Assembly (NCBI RefSeq): GCF_022378335.1
Contig: NZ_JAIQCI010000003.1
Coordinates: 310,001 to 374,000 of the forward strand
Reading direction: 5' to 3'
From: Croceicoccus hydrothermalis
Lineage (GTDB): Bacteria > Pseudomonadota > Alphaproteobacteria > Sphingomonadales > Sphingomonadaceae
Length of the DNA stretch: 64,000 nt
The notes below the pieces were generated by a model, which saw nothing but the letters and a program-made list of their open reading frames with translations, ran no database searches and was not told the DNA's origin. The translations under genes were made by a program, and so were the position numbers. Below, piece by piece: positions 35,329 through 42,898 of this stretch (positions within the stretch are counted from its first letter, which is position 1; each line of letters opens with the position of its first letter).

Positions 35329-37068
35329 TCAGCAACCGGTATCCGACGCGGCGCAGCTTTCATCGCGGATGCGGCGAAACTCGTCCCCGTCGAGCCAGTT
35401 CGGCCACGCGCCGGTATTCGCCAGCGACCGACCGAGCCGGTAGAACAGGCGCAGATCCTGCTCCGCCCCGTCCCAGTTCCAGTCGGGATCATATTCGTCC
35501 TGCGGCCCGTGATACCGGTTCTCGGTATAATCGGCCGCGGCCGCCGCCCCCGCCGCGGTGCCACCCTCAATCAGGTCCTCGCCCGATTCGACGTAGAACA
35601 TCGGCACACCGCGCTTTGCGAGGCTGAAATGGTCGGAGCGATAGTAATAGCCCTTTTCCGGGGTGGGTTCGGGCGTCGCCGTCCGGCCCAGTTCGCCGAG
35701 CGCATCGTCCAGATACGCATCGAGCTCGGACTTGCCCCCGCCCACGACCACCACATCATTCGCAGGGCCCGCCAGCGACAGCGCATCCATGTTCACCCCG
35801 CCCACCGTCTGGTCGAGCGGGAAGACCGGATTCGCCGCGTAATATTCGCTCCCCAGAAGGCCCGATTCCTCCGCCGTGACCGCGACGAAGGCGATGGAGC
35901 GTTCGGGCGCCCCCGCCTTCACATGCGCCTCGGCCAGTGCGACGAGCGCGGCGGTGCCGGTGGCATTGTCGATCGCGCCGTTGCAGATGTCGTCGCCCGT
36001 TTCATCCGCCTTGCACCGGCCCAGATGGTCCCAGTGCGCGGTATAGAGCACGACCTCGTCCGGGCGCTCGCTTCCCGGAAGGACGCCGATGACATTGTTC
36101 GATTCGAAGCGCCGGATCGCGCTGTCGAAACCGAAGCTGGTCGTGACGCCGAGCGGCACGGCGGCAAAGCCCTTGCGCTTGGCCGCGGCGGTCATGGCGG
36201 CGAGATCCTGCCCCGCCATGGTCATGATCCGCTCCGCCATGGGCTTCTGGACCCAGCCGTTCGCCCGGGTCTGGCTCGCGCCGTCGTCGGCGGTCTGCGC
36301 ATAGGCTTGCGCACCGGTCCAGCTCGATTGGACCACGTTCCAGCCATAGGCCGCCGGGAACGTGTCGTGCACGATGAGCGCGGCGGTCGCGCCCTGCCGC
36401 GCGGCTTCCTCGAATTTATAGGTCCAGCGCCCGTAATAGGTCATCGCCCGCCCGCCGAACGGCCCGTCGAGCGTATCCGCATCATAATCGGGATCGTTGA
36501 CGAGGATCAGCGCGGTCTTGCCGGTCATGTCGATGCCGGCATAATCGTTCCACCCCTTTTCGGGCGCGTTGATGCCGTATCCCACGAACACGATCTCGCT
36601 ATCCTCGATCCGCGTTTCGGGGGTCACGCGGTAACTGACCGCCACGTAATCGTCGCCGGGGGCAAGCCGGATGGCCTGCCCGCCGCCCTTCACAATCATG
36701 GGCGAATAATCGGCGCCCGTCATTTCGATGAGCGGCACTTTTTGAACCCAGCTGCCGTTATTGCCCGGTTGCAGGCCCGCCGCGGCAAAGCGTTCCTTCA
36801 AAAGCGCGATGGTCTTGCGCTCCCCCTCCGTGCCGGGGGCCCGCCCTTCGAATGCGTCGCTGGAGAGGGTGCGCGTGACCTCCTTCATCGTGTCGATCGG
36901 GATTTCGGGGGTGCCGTTGCCGGCCATGGCGGGGGGCGATCCGCGCCCCATCGTGGCGCAGGCGGCGAGCGAGGCGGCAAGCGCGGTCGTGGCCGCCCAT
37001 TGCCCGGCCCGCAGGCCAAATCGTGCCCATGCCTTGTGCCCGAAGTTTGTCCGCGAAATCATTGCCAT
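35329..37068 (-). CDS. M28 family metallopeptidase, lipoprotein
   Basis: The product is 579 residues from the ATG at 37068. A long lipoprotein signal ends in the lipobox ALAASLAAC near residue 37, so the enzyme is probably membrane-anchored in the periplasm. A PA-type insert (residues about 130-270) precedes the catalytic part. The metal and catalytic residues are present: HWDHLG, GAIDNATG, the general base in VTAEESGLLG, VNMDALSL and the last His in RYHGPQDEYD. M28 enzymes are di-zinc aminopeptidases. The aguA ATG lies 11 bases after the stop. Confidence 0.93.
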   Translation of the reverse strand: MAMISRTNFGHKAWARFGLRAGQWAATTALAASLAACATMGRGSPPAMAGNGTPEIPIDTMKEVTRTLSSDAFEGRAPGTEGERKTIALLKERFAAAGLQPGNNGSWVQKVPLIEMTGADYSPMIVKGGGQAIRLAPGDDYVAVSYRVTPETRIEDSEIVFVGYGINAPEKGWNDYAGIDMTGKTALILVNDPDYDADTLDGPFGGRAMTYYGRWTYKFEEAARQGATAALIVHDTFPAAYGWNVVQSSWTGAQAYAQTADDGASQTRANGWVQKPMAERIMTMAGQDLAAMTAAAKRKGFAAVPLGVTTSFGFDSAIRRFESNNVIGVLPGSERPDEVVLYTAHWDHLGRCKADETGDDICNGAIDNATGTAALVALAEAHVKAGAPERSIAFVAVTAEESGLLGSEYYAANPVFPLDQTVGGVNMDALSLAGPANDVVVVGGGKSELDAYLDDALGELGRTATPEPTPEKGYYYRSDHFSLAKRGVPMFYVESGEDLIEGGTAAGAAAAADYTENRYHGPQDEYDPDWNWDGAEQDLRLFYRLGRSLANTGAWPNWLDGDEFRRIRDESCAASDTGC

Positions 37069-37169
37069 GTCGATACCGATCCTCATACATCTTCGGCCAA
37101 GAGTGGCAGAGCGTGCCGCACCGGGCAAGCATGTCGCGCCCCGCCATACCCGGTGCTATAACCTGTGTC

Positions 37170-37631
37170 ATGAAAGCCATCGCCCCGCGCCAGATCGCGA
37201 TCCTCGCCGCAATCGCCGCGTCCCTGCTCTTCGCCTGCTCCGCACCGGAAGAGGCGGCCACCGCGCCAGCCGCCGCCGCCGCCGATCCGGCGCAGACCCC
37301 TTCGGACGAAAGCGCCACGATCTTTACCCGGAACTTTCGCGCGATCGGCACCGATCCCTATTGGGCGGCGCATGTGACGGACGGGCGGCTGCGGTACATG
37401 ACGCCGGAGGATCAGGAGGGCGTCACCGTGGACGCGAAGCAAATTTCCCCCGCCGATCAACGCGATTCGATAGAATTGAGCGGTATGATCGGCGACGTGC
37501 CCTTCACGCTTTCCGGCCGTATCGAACCCTGCACCGACGGGCTGTCCGACCGCGAATACCCCTATAGCGTCACCTTCGAGCGCGATGGCGAATCCATGAC
37601 CGGGTGCGCGCGCCCCACCGACAGCCTTTGA
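37170..37631 (+). CDS. Lipoprotein (COG3650-like), function unknown
   Basis: The product is 153 residues from the ATG at 37170, with a lipoprotein signal (KAIAPRQIAILAAIAAS then LLFAC). An Ala/Pro-rich linker follows, then FRAIGTDPYWAAHVTDGRLR, which matches the start of small envelope proteins such as COG3650. Two conserved cysteines near the C-terminus (EPCTDG and GCARP) could form a disulfide. It is divergent from the M28 gene. The DGLSDREYPYSVTF segment supports the same family. Confidence 0.68.
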   Translation: MKAIAPRQIAILAAIAASLLFACSAPEEAATAPAAAAADPAQTPSDESATIFTRNFRAIGTDPYWAAHVTDGRLRYMTPEDQEGVTVDAKQISPADQRDSIELSGMIGDVPFTLSGRIEPCTDGLSDREYPYSVTFERDGESMTGCARPTDSL

Positions 37632-37736
37632 CGCAGTGCAGCAATCCATATCGCTCTGGCGAAGGCCGCAGAACCATACGAGCCTCCCTTCCGGTGTAAT
37701 ACCTTGCTTTTGTTGGCGTATGCATAATTTGCAACA

Positions 37737-37856
37737 CTGCTGGATCATTTCGCATTTGCACAAAGAATGCCGCTAGCCTATCTCGAAATGGCCTTACAGG
37801 CATCCTCTCCCAAAACTTCATGGCCCGGTCGGCATGTCCGTCCGGGCCTTTTTTTG
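37737..37856 (+). ncRNA. Candidate small RNA (about 120 nt) with CCTCTCCC single-stranded motif
   Basis: A possible promoter (CTTGCT at 37703-37708, 16-base spacer, TAATTT at 37725-37730) precedes about 120 bases with no protein frame, ending in a strong intrinsic terminator at 37822-37855 (GGCCCGG / CCGGGCC followed by seven T). An internal stem pairs ATGCC (37767-37771) with GGCAT (37799-37803), with GCC/GGC inside. Between this stem and the terminator lies unpaired CCTCTCCC, an anti-Shine-Dalgarno word as in alphaproteobacterial trans-acting sRNAs. The terminator is about 190 bases past the lipoprotein stop, so a long 3' UTR is the alternative. Confidence 0.45.
37820..37856 (+). terminator. 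Rho-independent terminator (37822-37855 stem and T-run)
   Basis: Perfect 7-bp stem GGCCCGG / CCGGGCC with a 13-base loop and a T7 tail. It is the 3' end of the candidate sRNA or of the lipoprotein transcript. Confidence 0.88.
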
Positions 37857-38026
37857 TCCCGATATGCGGCCGCGCCATAGCTGGCCCCGTGGCGTATTTC
37901 CCGAACGCGATTCCTCGCTCGTGCGGATTGCAAGGGCGGAACCCATCCCCATCTGATCCTTTGACACCCGAAACGGGTCATGGGCGATGCGTTGCGCGAT
38001 GCGCCCTCAACGACAAGGAGCCTTTC

Positions 38027-40336
38027 ATGGCGGATGCAGACGCGGGCACCGATTCCCGCGAAGTGAAATTACAGGTCGCAGCGGCACGGCAGGAGGAATC
38101 GGGCCACGGCATCGCCCGCATCCCGCGCGACGCGATGGCCGCGCTTGGCGTGACAGAGGGCGACATCATCGAAATCACGGGCAAGCGGACGACGCCGGCG
38201 CGCGCTCTGCAACCCTACCCCGAGGATGAGGGGCTGAACGTCATCCGCCTCGACGGGCTCGAACGCGGCAATGCCGAGGCCGGGTCGGGCGAGCATGTCG
38301 TGGTCAAGAAAGCCGAATCGCGCCCCGCCACCCGCGTGGTGTTCGCGCCTGCGCAAAAGGAAATGCGGCTTCAGGGACCGGGACAGGCGTTGAAGCGCAA
38401 TTTCTTCGGTCGGCCGCTCGTCGCGGGCGATCTTGTCGCGACGCGCGGACAGAAGCGGGTGAAGGACATGCCGCCCGAAATCGCGCGCATGTTCAACGCG
38501 CCTGCCTTTGCGCTCACGCAGATCCGTCTCACGGTCGTCAGCACGACGCCCAAGGGAATCGTGCATATCGACGAAAATACCGAGGTCGAGCTGAAAGCCG
38601 AGTTCGAGATGCCGCGCGATGGCCGCGCCGAGGTCAATTACGACGATGTCGGCGGGATGGAGGAAACCATTCGCCAGCTGCGCGAAATGGTCGAACTGCC
38701 GCTGCGCTACCCCGAACTGTTCACGCGTCTCGGCGTCGATCCGCCCAAGGGGGTGTTGCTGCACGGTCCGCCGGGCACGGGCAAGACGCGCCTTGCCCGC
38801 GCGGTCGCCAATGAAAGCGATGCGAATTTCTTCACCATCAACGGCCCGGAAATCATGGGTTCCGCCTATGGCGAGAGCGAGAAGCGCCTCCGCCAGGTGT
38901 TCGAGGAGGCGCAGAAGAACGCGCCCGCCATCGTCTTTATCGATGAACTGGATTCCATCGCACCCAAGCGGAACAACACGCCGGGCGAGGCGGAAAAGCG
39001 GCTTGTCGCGCAATTGCTGACGCTGATGGACGGGTTGGAGGCGCGCTCCAATCTCGTCGTGATCGCGGCCACCAATCGCCCCGATGCGCTGGACGAGGCG
39101 CTGCGCCGCCCCGGCCGGTTCGACCGGGAAATCATCGTCGGCGTGCCGGATCAGACCGGGCGGGAGGAGATCATCGTCATTCACACCCGCGGCATGCCGC
39201 TGGCCGAGGATGTCGATCTCAAGGAACTTGCCCGCACGACCCATGGTTTTGTCGGGGCCGATCTCGCCGCCCTGGCGCGCGAAGCCGCGATCGAGGCGGT
39301 GCGCCGCATCATGCCCAAGCTCGATCTCGACGCGCGGACCATCCCGCCCGAAGTGCTGGACAATCTGTCGGTGGAGCGCCGCGATTTTTCCAATGCGCTC
39401 AAACGCGTGCAGCCATCCGCCATGCGCGAAGTGATGGTGCAGGCGCCCACCGTGGGATGGGCCGACATCGGCGGCGTGGACGAAGCGACGGAAAAACTGC
39501 GCGAAGGCGTGGAACTACCGCTCAAAAATCCGCAGGCGTTCAAACAGCTCGGCATCCGGCCGGCGCAGGGATTCCTCCTTTACGGCCCGCCCGGCACCGG
39601 CAAGACCTTGTTGGCCAAGGCCGTCGCGAAGGAAGCGGAGGCGAATTTCATCTCGATGAAATCGTCGGACCTGCTCTCCAAATGGTTCGGCGAAAGCGAG
39701 CAACAGATCAGCCGGCTCTTCGCCCGCGCGCGGCAGGTCGCCCCGTGCGTCGTGTTCATCGACGAGATCGACAGCCTCGTGCCCGCACGCGGATCCGGCG
39801 GCAGCGAACCGCAGGTGACGAGCCGGGTGGTCAACACCATTCTTGCCGAAATGGACGGGCTGGAGGAATTGCAGTCGGTCGTCGTCATCGGTGCCACCAA
39901 TCGCCCAACGCTGGTCGATCCGGCGCTGCTGCGTCCCGGCCGTTTCGACGAGCTGGTCTATGTCGGCGCGCCGAGCGAGGAGGGACGCCTCCATATCCTC
40001 AAGATCCACACGGCGAACATGCCTTTGGCCGATGATGTCGACCTCGCCCATGTGGCGGGAGAAACCGAGCGTTTCACCGGCGCCGATCTGGAGGATGTGG
40101 TGCGCCGGGCCGGTCTTAACGCGATCCGCCGCGACGGGGGCGATGTTCGTATCGTCGAGATGGAGGATTTCCGGGAGGCGTTGAAGGATTCGCGCGCCAC
40201 GGTGACGCAGAAGATGGAGCAGGAATACGCCAAGATGCGCGGCGAATTGAAACGGCGCGCGGCGGAAACCGGACCCATCGGTTTCATCTCTCCCGGCATG
40301 CTGACCTCGACCCGGGAAAACAAGCACGAGGATTGA
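38027..40336 (+). CDS. CDC48 family AAA+ ATPase
   Basis: The product is 769 residues from the ATG at 38027, with AAGGAG 9-10 bases upstream. It has the full CDC48/VAT layout: an N-terminal double-psi barrel (KLQVAAARQEESGHGIARIP), a second N-subdomain, then two AAA modules. Walker A motifs are GPPGTGKT at 247-254 and 520-527; Walker B is IVFIDELDSIAPKR in D1 and VVFIDEIDSLVPARGS in D2. SRH segments (ATNRPDALDEALRRPGRFD and ATNRPTLVDPALLRPGRFD) carry the arginine fingers. CDC48 hexamers unfold proteins or extract them from complexes. It is mainly archaeal/eukaryotic and has a scattered bacterial distribution. The C-terminal tail differs from eukaryotic p97. Confidence 0.95.
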   Translation: MADADAGTDSREVKLQVAAARQEESGHGIARIPRDAMAALGVTEGDIIEITGKRTTPARALQPYPEDEGLNVIRLDGLERGNAEAGSGEHVVVKKAESRPATRVVFAPAQKEMRLQGPGQALKRNFFGRPLVAGDLVATRGQKRVKDMPPEIARMFNAPAFALTQIRLTVVSTTPKGIVHIDENTEVELKAEFEMPRDGRAEVNYDDVGGMEETIRQLREMVELPLRYPELFTRLGVDPPKGVLLHGPPGTGKTRLARAVANESDANFFTINGPEIMGSAYGESEKRLRQVFEEAQKNAPAIVFIDELDSIAPKRNNTPGEAEKRLVAQLLTLMDGLEARSNLVVIAATNRPDALDEALRRPGRFDREIIVGVPDQTGREEIIVIHTRGMPLAEDVDLKELARTTHGFVGADLAALAREAAIEAVRRIMPKLDLDARTIPPEVLDNLSVERRDFSNALKRVQPSAMREVMVQAPTVGWADIGGVDEATEKLREGVELPLKNPQAFKQLGIRPAQGFLLYGPPGTGKTLLAKAVAKEAEANFISMKSSDLLSKWFGESEQQISRLFARARQVAPCVVFIDEIDSLVPARGSGGSEPQVTSRVVNTILAEMDGLEELQSVVVIGATNRPTLVDPALLRPGRFDELVYVGAPSEEGRLHILKIHTANMPLADDVDLAHVAGETERFTGADLEDVVRRAGLNAIRRDGGDVRIVEMEDFREALKDSRATVTQKMEQEYAKMRGELKRRAAETGPIGFISPGMLTSTRENKHED

Positions 40337-40378
40337 GGCAGCGCGTGAGGGGTGGTCGTTCGCGACTGCCCCTTCGCC

Positions 40379-41524
40379 CTATCCTGCCGAGGGCATCGCC
40401 GCGGCAGAGGGCGGGCCGCTGGCGCCTTCGATACGCAACGGCTCGGCGGCGAGCAGGCGGTTGCGCACGATCGCATCGGGTATTTCGGCGGCGATCCATT
40501 GTATCAGCGCCTCACGTATGTCGCAGCGCAGGTCGAACAGGGTCGGCGAATCCTTCGCCGTCATCAAAAACCGCACCTCGATCGCGTCGCGGGTCAGTTC
40601 GGTCACCTGCATATGCCGCACCCGCTTGTCCCATCGGGCATTGCTTTCGATCAGTTCCATGAATTTTTCGCGGATCGGATCGAGTTTCGTCATCGGATCG
40701 ACGTAGAACATTACCGTGCCCAGCAATTGGGAGGTGGTCTTGGTCCAGTTCTGAAAAATCTCGTCGAGGAACTTGGATGTCGGCACCACGAGCCGCCTTT
40801 CGTCCCACACCTTCACCACCACGTAAGTCGTGCGGATCTCTTCGATCCAGCCCCACTCGCCGCCGATGATGACGGCATCGCCAATGCGGATCGGCTCTGT
40901 CAGGGCGAGTTGCAGCCCCCCGATCAGTGATTTCAACGCCGGTTGCGCCGCCGCGCCCACGGCCAGCCCGGCAAGGCCCGCCGACGCGACCAGCGTCACG
41001 CCAATGTCCCGCACCACCGGAATCGACAACAGCACCAGCCCCGCCGTGATGAACACGATGAGCGCAGTGCCCAGCCGCGAAAAAATCTGCAATCGCGTGC
41101 GTCGGCGCCGCGCACTCAGATTGTCTTCCACCGAAATATCGGTGCGCATGATCATCGCGGCGATCAGCGCATGAAACAGCGACAGCGCAATCCAGCCGAG
41201 CAAGGCGGGCAACACGAACCCCGCGATCGCCTCCCACAAAAGCGCGAGTTCGGGAATTTCCCCCGCGACGAATACCAGCGCCACCGCGACCGCGGCGTAG
41301 CGCGTCGGCTTGCGCATTTTTTCGAGCACGAGATTGTCGGCAGCGCTCCGGCTGGAGCGGACCACCTTGCCAAGCAGGCCGAACGCCAGCCGGTGGAGCG
41401 CCAGCACGCCCGCCACCGCCAGCACCAGCAGGATGATGTCCAGCCCCCATTCGACGACATGGGGAGGCAGGTTCTCAAACGGTGCGCGCATGGTTTCGAA
41501 GTCCATGTGCGCGATGCTACGCAT
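40379..41524 (-). CDS. MscS-family mechanosensitive channel
   Basis: The product is 381 residues from the ATG at 41524; neither this nor the ATG at 41506 has a clear ribosome binding site. N-terminal hydrophobic helices are followed by the MscS pore helix region (GVTLVASAGLAGLAVGAAAQ) and the beta domain (GLQLALTEPIRIGDAVIIGG, WGWIEEIRTTYVVVKVWDER, RLVVPTSKF). The Gly/Ala zipper of TM3 is clear. The channel releases osmolytes on hypo-osmotic shock. It follows the HWE kinase by 27 bases and may be co-transcribed with it and polA. Confidence 0.9.
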   Translation of the reverse strand: MRSIAHMDFETMRAPFENLPPHVVEWGLDIILLVLAVAGVLALHRLAFGLLGKVVRSSRSAADNLVLEKMRKPTRYAAVAVALVFVAGEIPELALLWEAIAGFVLPALLGWIALSLFHALIAAMIMRTDISVEDNLSARRRRTRLQIFSRLGTALIVFITAGLVLLSIPVVRDIGVTLVASAGLAGLAVGAAAQPALKSLIGGLQLALTEPIRIGDAVIIGGEWGWIEEIRTTYVVVKVWDERRLVVPTSKFLDEIFQNWTKTTSQLLGTVMFYVDPMTKLDPIREKFMELIESNARWDKRVRHMQVTELTRDAIEVRFLMTAKDSPTLFDLRCDIREALIQWIAAEIPDAIVRNRLLAAEPLRIEGASGPPSAAAMPSAG

Positions 41525-41551
41525 GACTTTGCTGCGATGCAATATAGGGGT

Positions 41552-42868
41552 TCAGCCGTGCGGGATACGCATGTTCACCTCTGCGCCGCGTTCGTCGAAA
41601 TGACGTTCGATCGTGCCGTCGAGCTGGCGGGCGCTGCTCTCCATCAGCATGCTGCCGAAACCGCGCCGCTCGCCCGGTTCGGCGGGTTGCGGACAGATTT
41701 CGCGCCATTTGAGATGCAGTTCGCGCGTGTCGGCACCCGCGCCCGTGTCGTCCAGGGACCAGGCGATCTCGATCCGCCCGCCCTCCTGCGACCAGGCGCC
41801 ATATTTGACCGCATTGGTGGCAAGTTCGTGCAGGACGAGCCCGATCGGCGTCGCCTGTCGCATGGTCAGCCGCACCGGCGGGCCGGTGACATCCACCGGA
41901 TTTTCGTCGGAGCGATAAGGGGCCAGCACCTTCTCGATCAACGTGACGAGCTCCGCCTCGCTATCGTCGCCGCCCTGCGTTGCCTCATGCGCGTCGAGCA
42001 GGGCGCGGATGCGGGCGGCGATGATCTCCGCCGTCTGCTGCGCGCCGGTCTGGCCGCGCGCGCTCATCTGCACGATGGCGAGAATGACCGCGAACAAATT
42101 CTTGACCCGGTGATTCAGCTCGTGCGCGAGCAGGTCGGCGCGGTCCTTCGCCTCGGCCAGTTCCTCCGCGCGCGAGGCGCGCTCCTCGCTCTGCGCCGCG
42201 CGGATCGACTGCGCAAAGCCGAGCACCAATGCCGCCACGATCCCCAGCATCAGCGCGGACAACAGGGGCAGCACGCGATTTTCGTTGATGGCGGCCTCGT
42301 CGGTCGCCTGCGAAAGAATGGCCTGCTCACTCGCCTCCATCTCGCTGAGTGCCTGGCGGAGCGCTTTCATCTCCTGCATCCCCTCTTTCGAGAGTATGAC
42401 CTGCTGCGCATCGAGAATGCGGCCGTCGCGGATCATGCCGACCGTCTCGTCGAGCTCGGCGAACTTCGCCGTGCCATGCGCGTCGATCCGGGCGAGCAGG
42501 GCGCGTTGTTCCGCATTGCCTTCGGCACGGACCAGCCGTTTCAATCTGCGCAGCGCGCGGGGATAGAGCGCCCGCCCCATTTCGTAGGATGCGAGGTAAT
42601 CCCGGTCGAGCGTGATGAAATAGCCGCGCTGCCCCGTTTCGGCGTTGAGCGCCGCCCGGTCGAGATCGCGCAGCGCGCCCATTACCTGCATTGTGCGTTC
42701 GGCCTGCGCGCGTTCCTCGCGCTCGCTCGTGATCGTGTTCCACACGAGGAAGAGCGAGCCTATCAACCCGATTGCAACAAGCAAAAACACCACGCGCGAT
42801 GCGATCTTCCCCGCGCGTGGCGAGAGGAGCGCGTCGCTATGTTGCGCCGGGACGGCCAGCTCGGTCAT
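41552..42868 (-). CDS. CHASE3-domain HWE-family sensor histidine kinase
   Basis: The product is 438 residues from the ATG at 42868, which has GGAGAGGG 6-7 bases upstream; an ATG at 42886 lies before that site. An N-terminal membrane segment (VVFLLVAIGLIGSLFLVW) leads to a periplasmic CHASE3 domain (LDRAALNAETGQRGYFIT), a second membrane segment (LLSALMLGIVAALVLGF), and the HWE kinase: phosphoacceptor His in LAHELNHRVKN, N-box HELATNAVKYGAWS, the WRE motif (HLKWREIC) and the glycine-rich RRGFGSML. No response regulator gene is adjacent. It starts 30 bases after polA. Confidence 0.9.
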   Translation of the reverse strand: MTELAVPAQHSDALLSPRAGKIASRVVFLLVAIGLIGSLFLVWNTITSEREERAQAERTMQVMGALRDLDRAALNAETGQRGYFITLDRDYLASYEMGRALYPRALRRLKRLVRAEGNAEQRALLARIDAHGTAKFAELDETVGMIRDGRILDAQQVILSKEGMQEMKALRQALSEMEASEQAILSQATDEAAINENRVLPLLSALMLGIVAALVLGFAQSIRAAQSEERASRAEELAEAKDRADLLAHELNHRVKNLFAVILAIVQMSARGQTGAQQTAEIIAARIRALLDAHEATQGGDDSEAELVTLIEKVLAPYRSDENPVDVTGPPVRLTMRQATPIGLVLHELATNAVKYGAWSQEGGRIEIAWSLDDTGAGADTRELHLKWREICPQPAEPGERRGFGSMLMESSARQLDGTIERHFDERGAEVNMRIPHG

Positions 42869-42898
42869 GGCTTCCCTCTCCTTCACCCGCGGGGCAGG

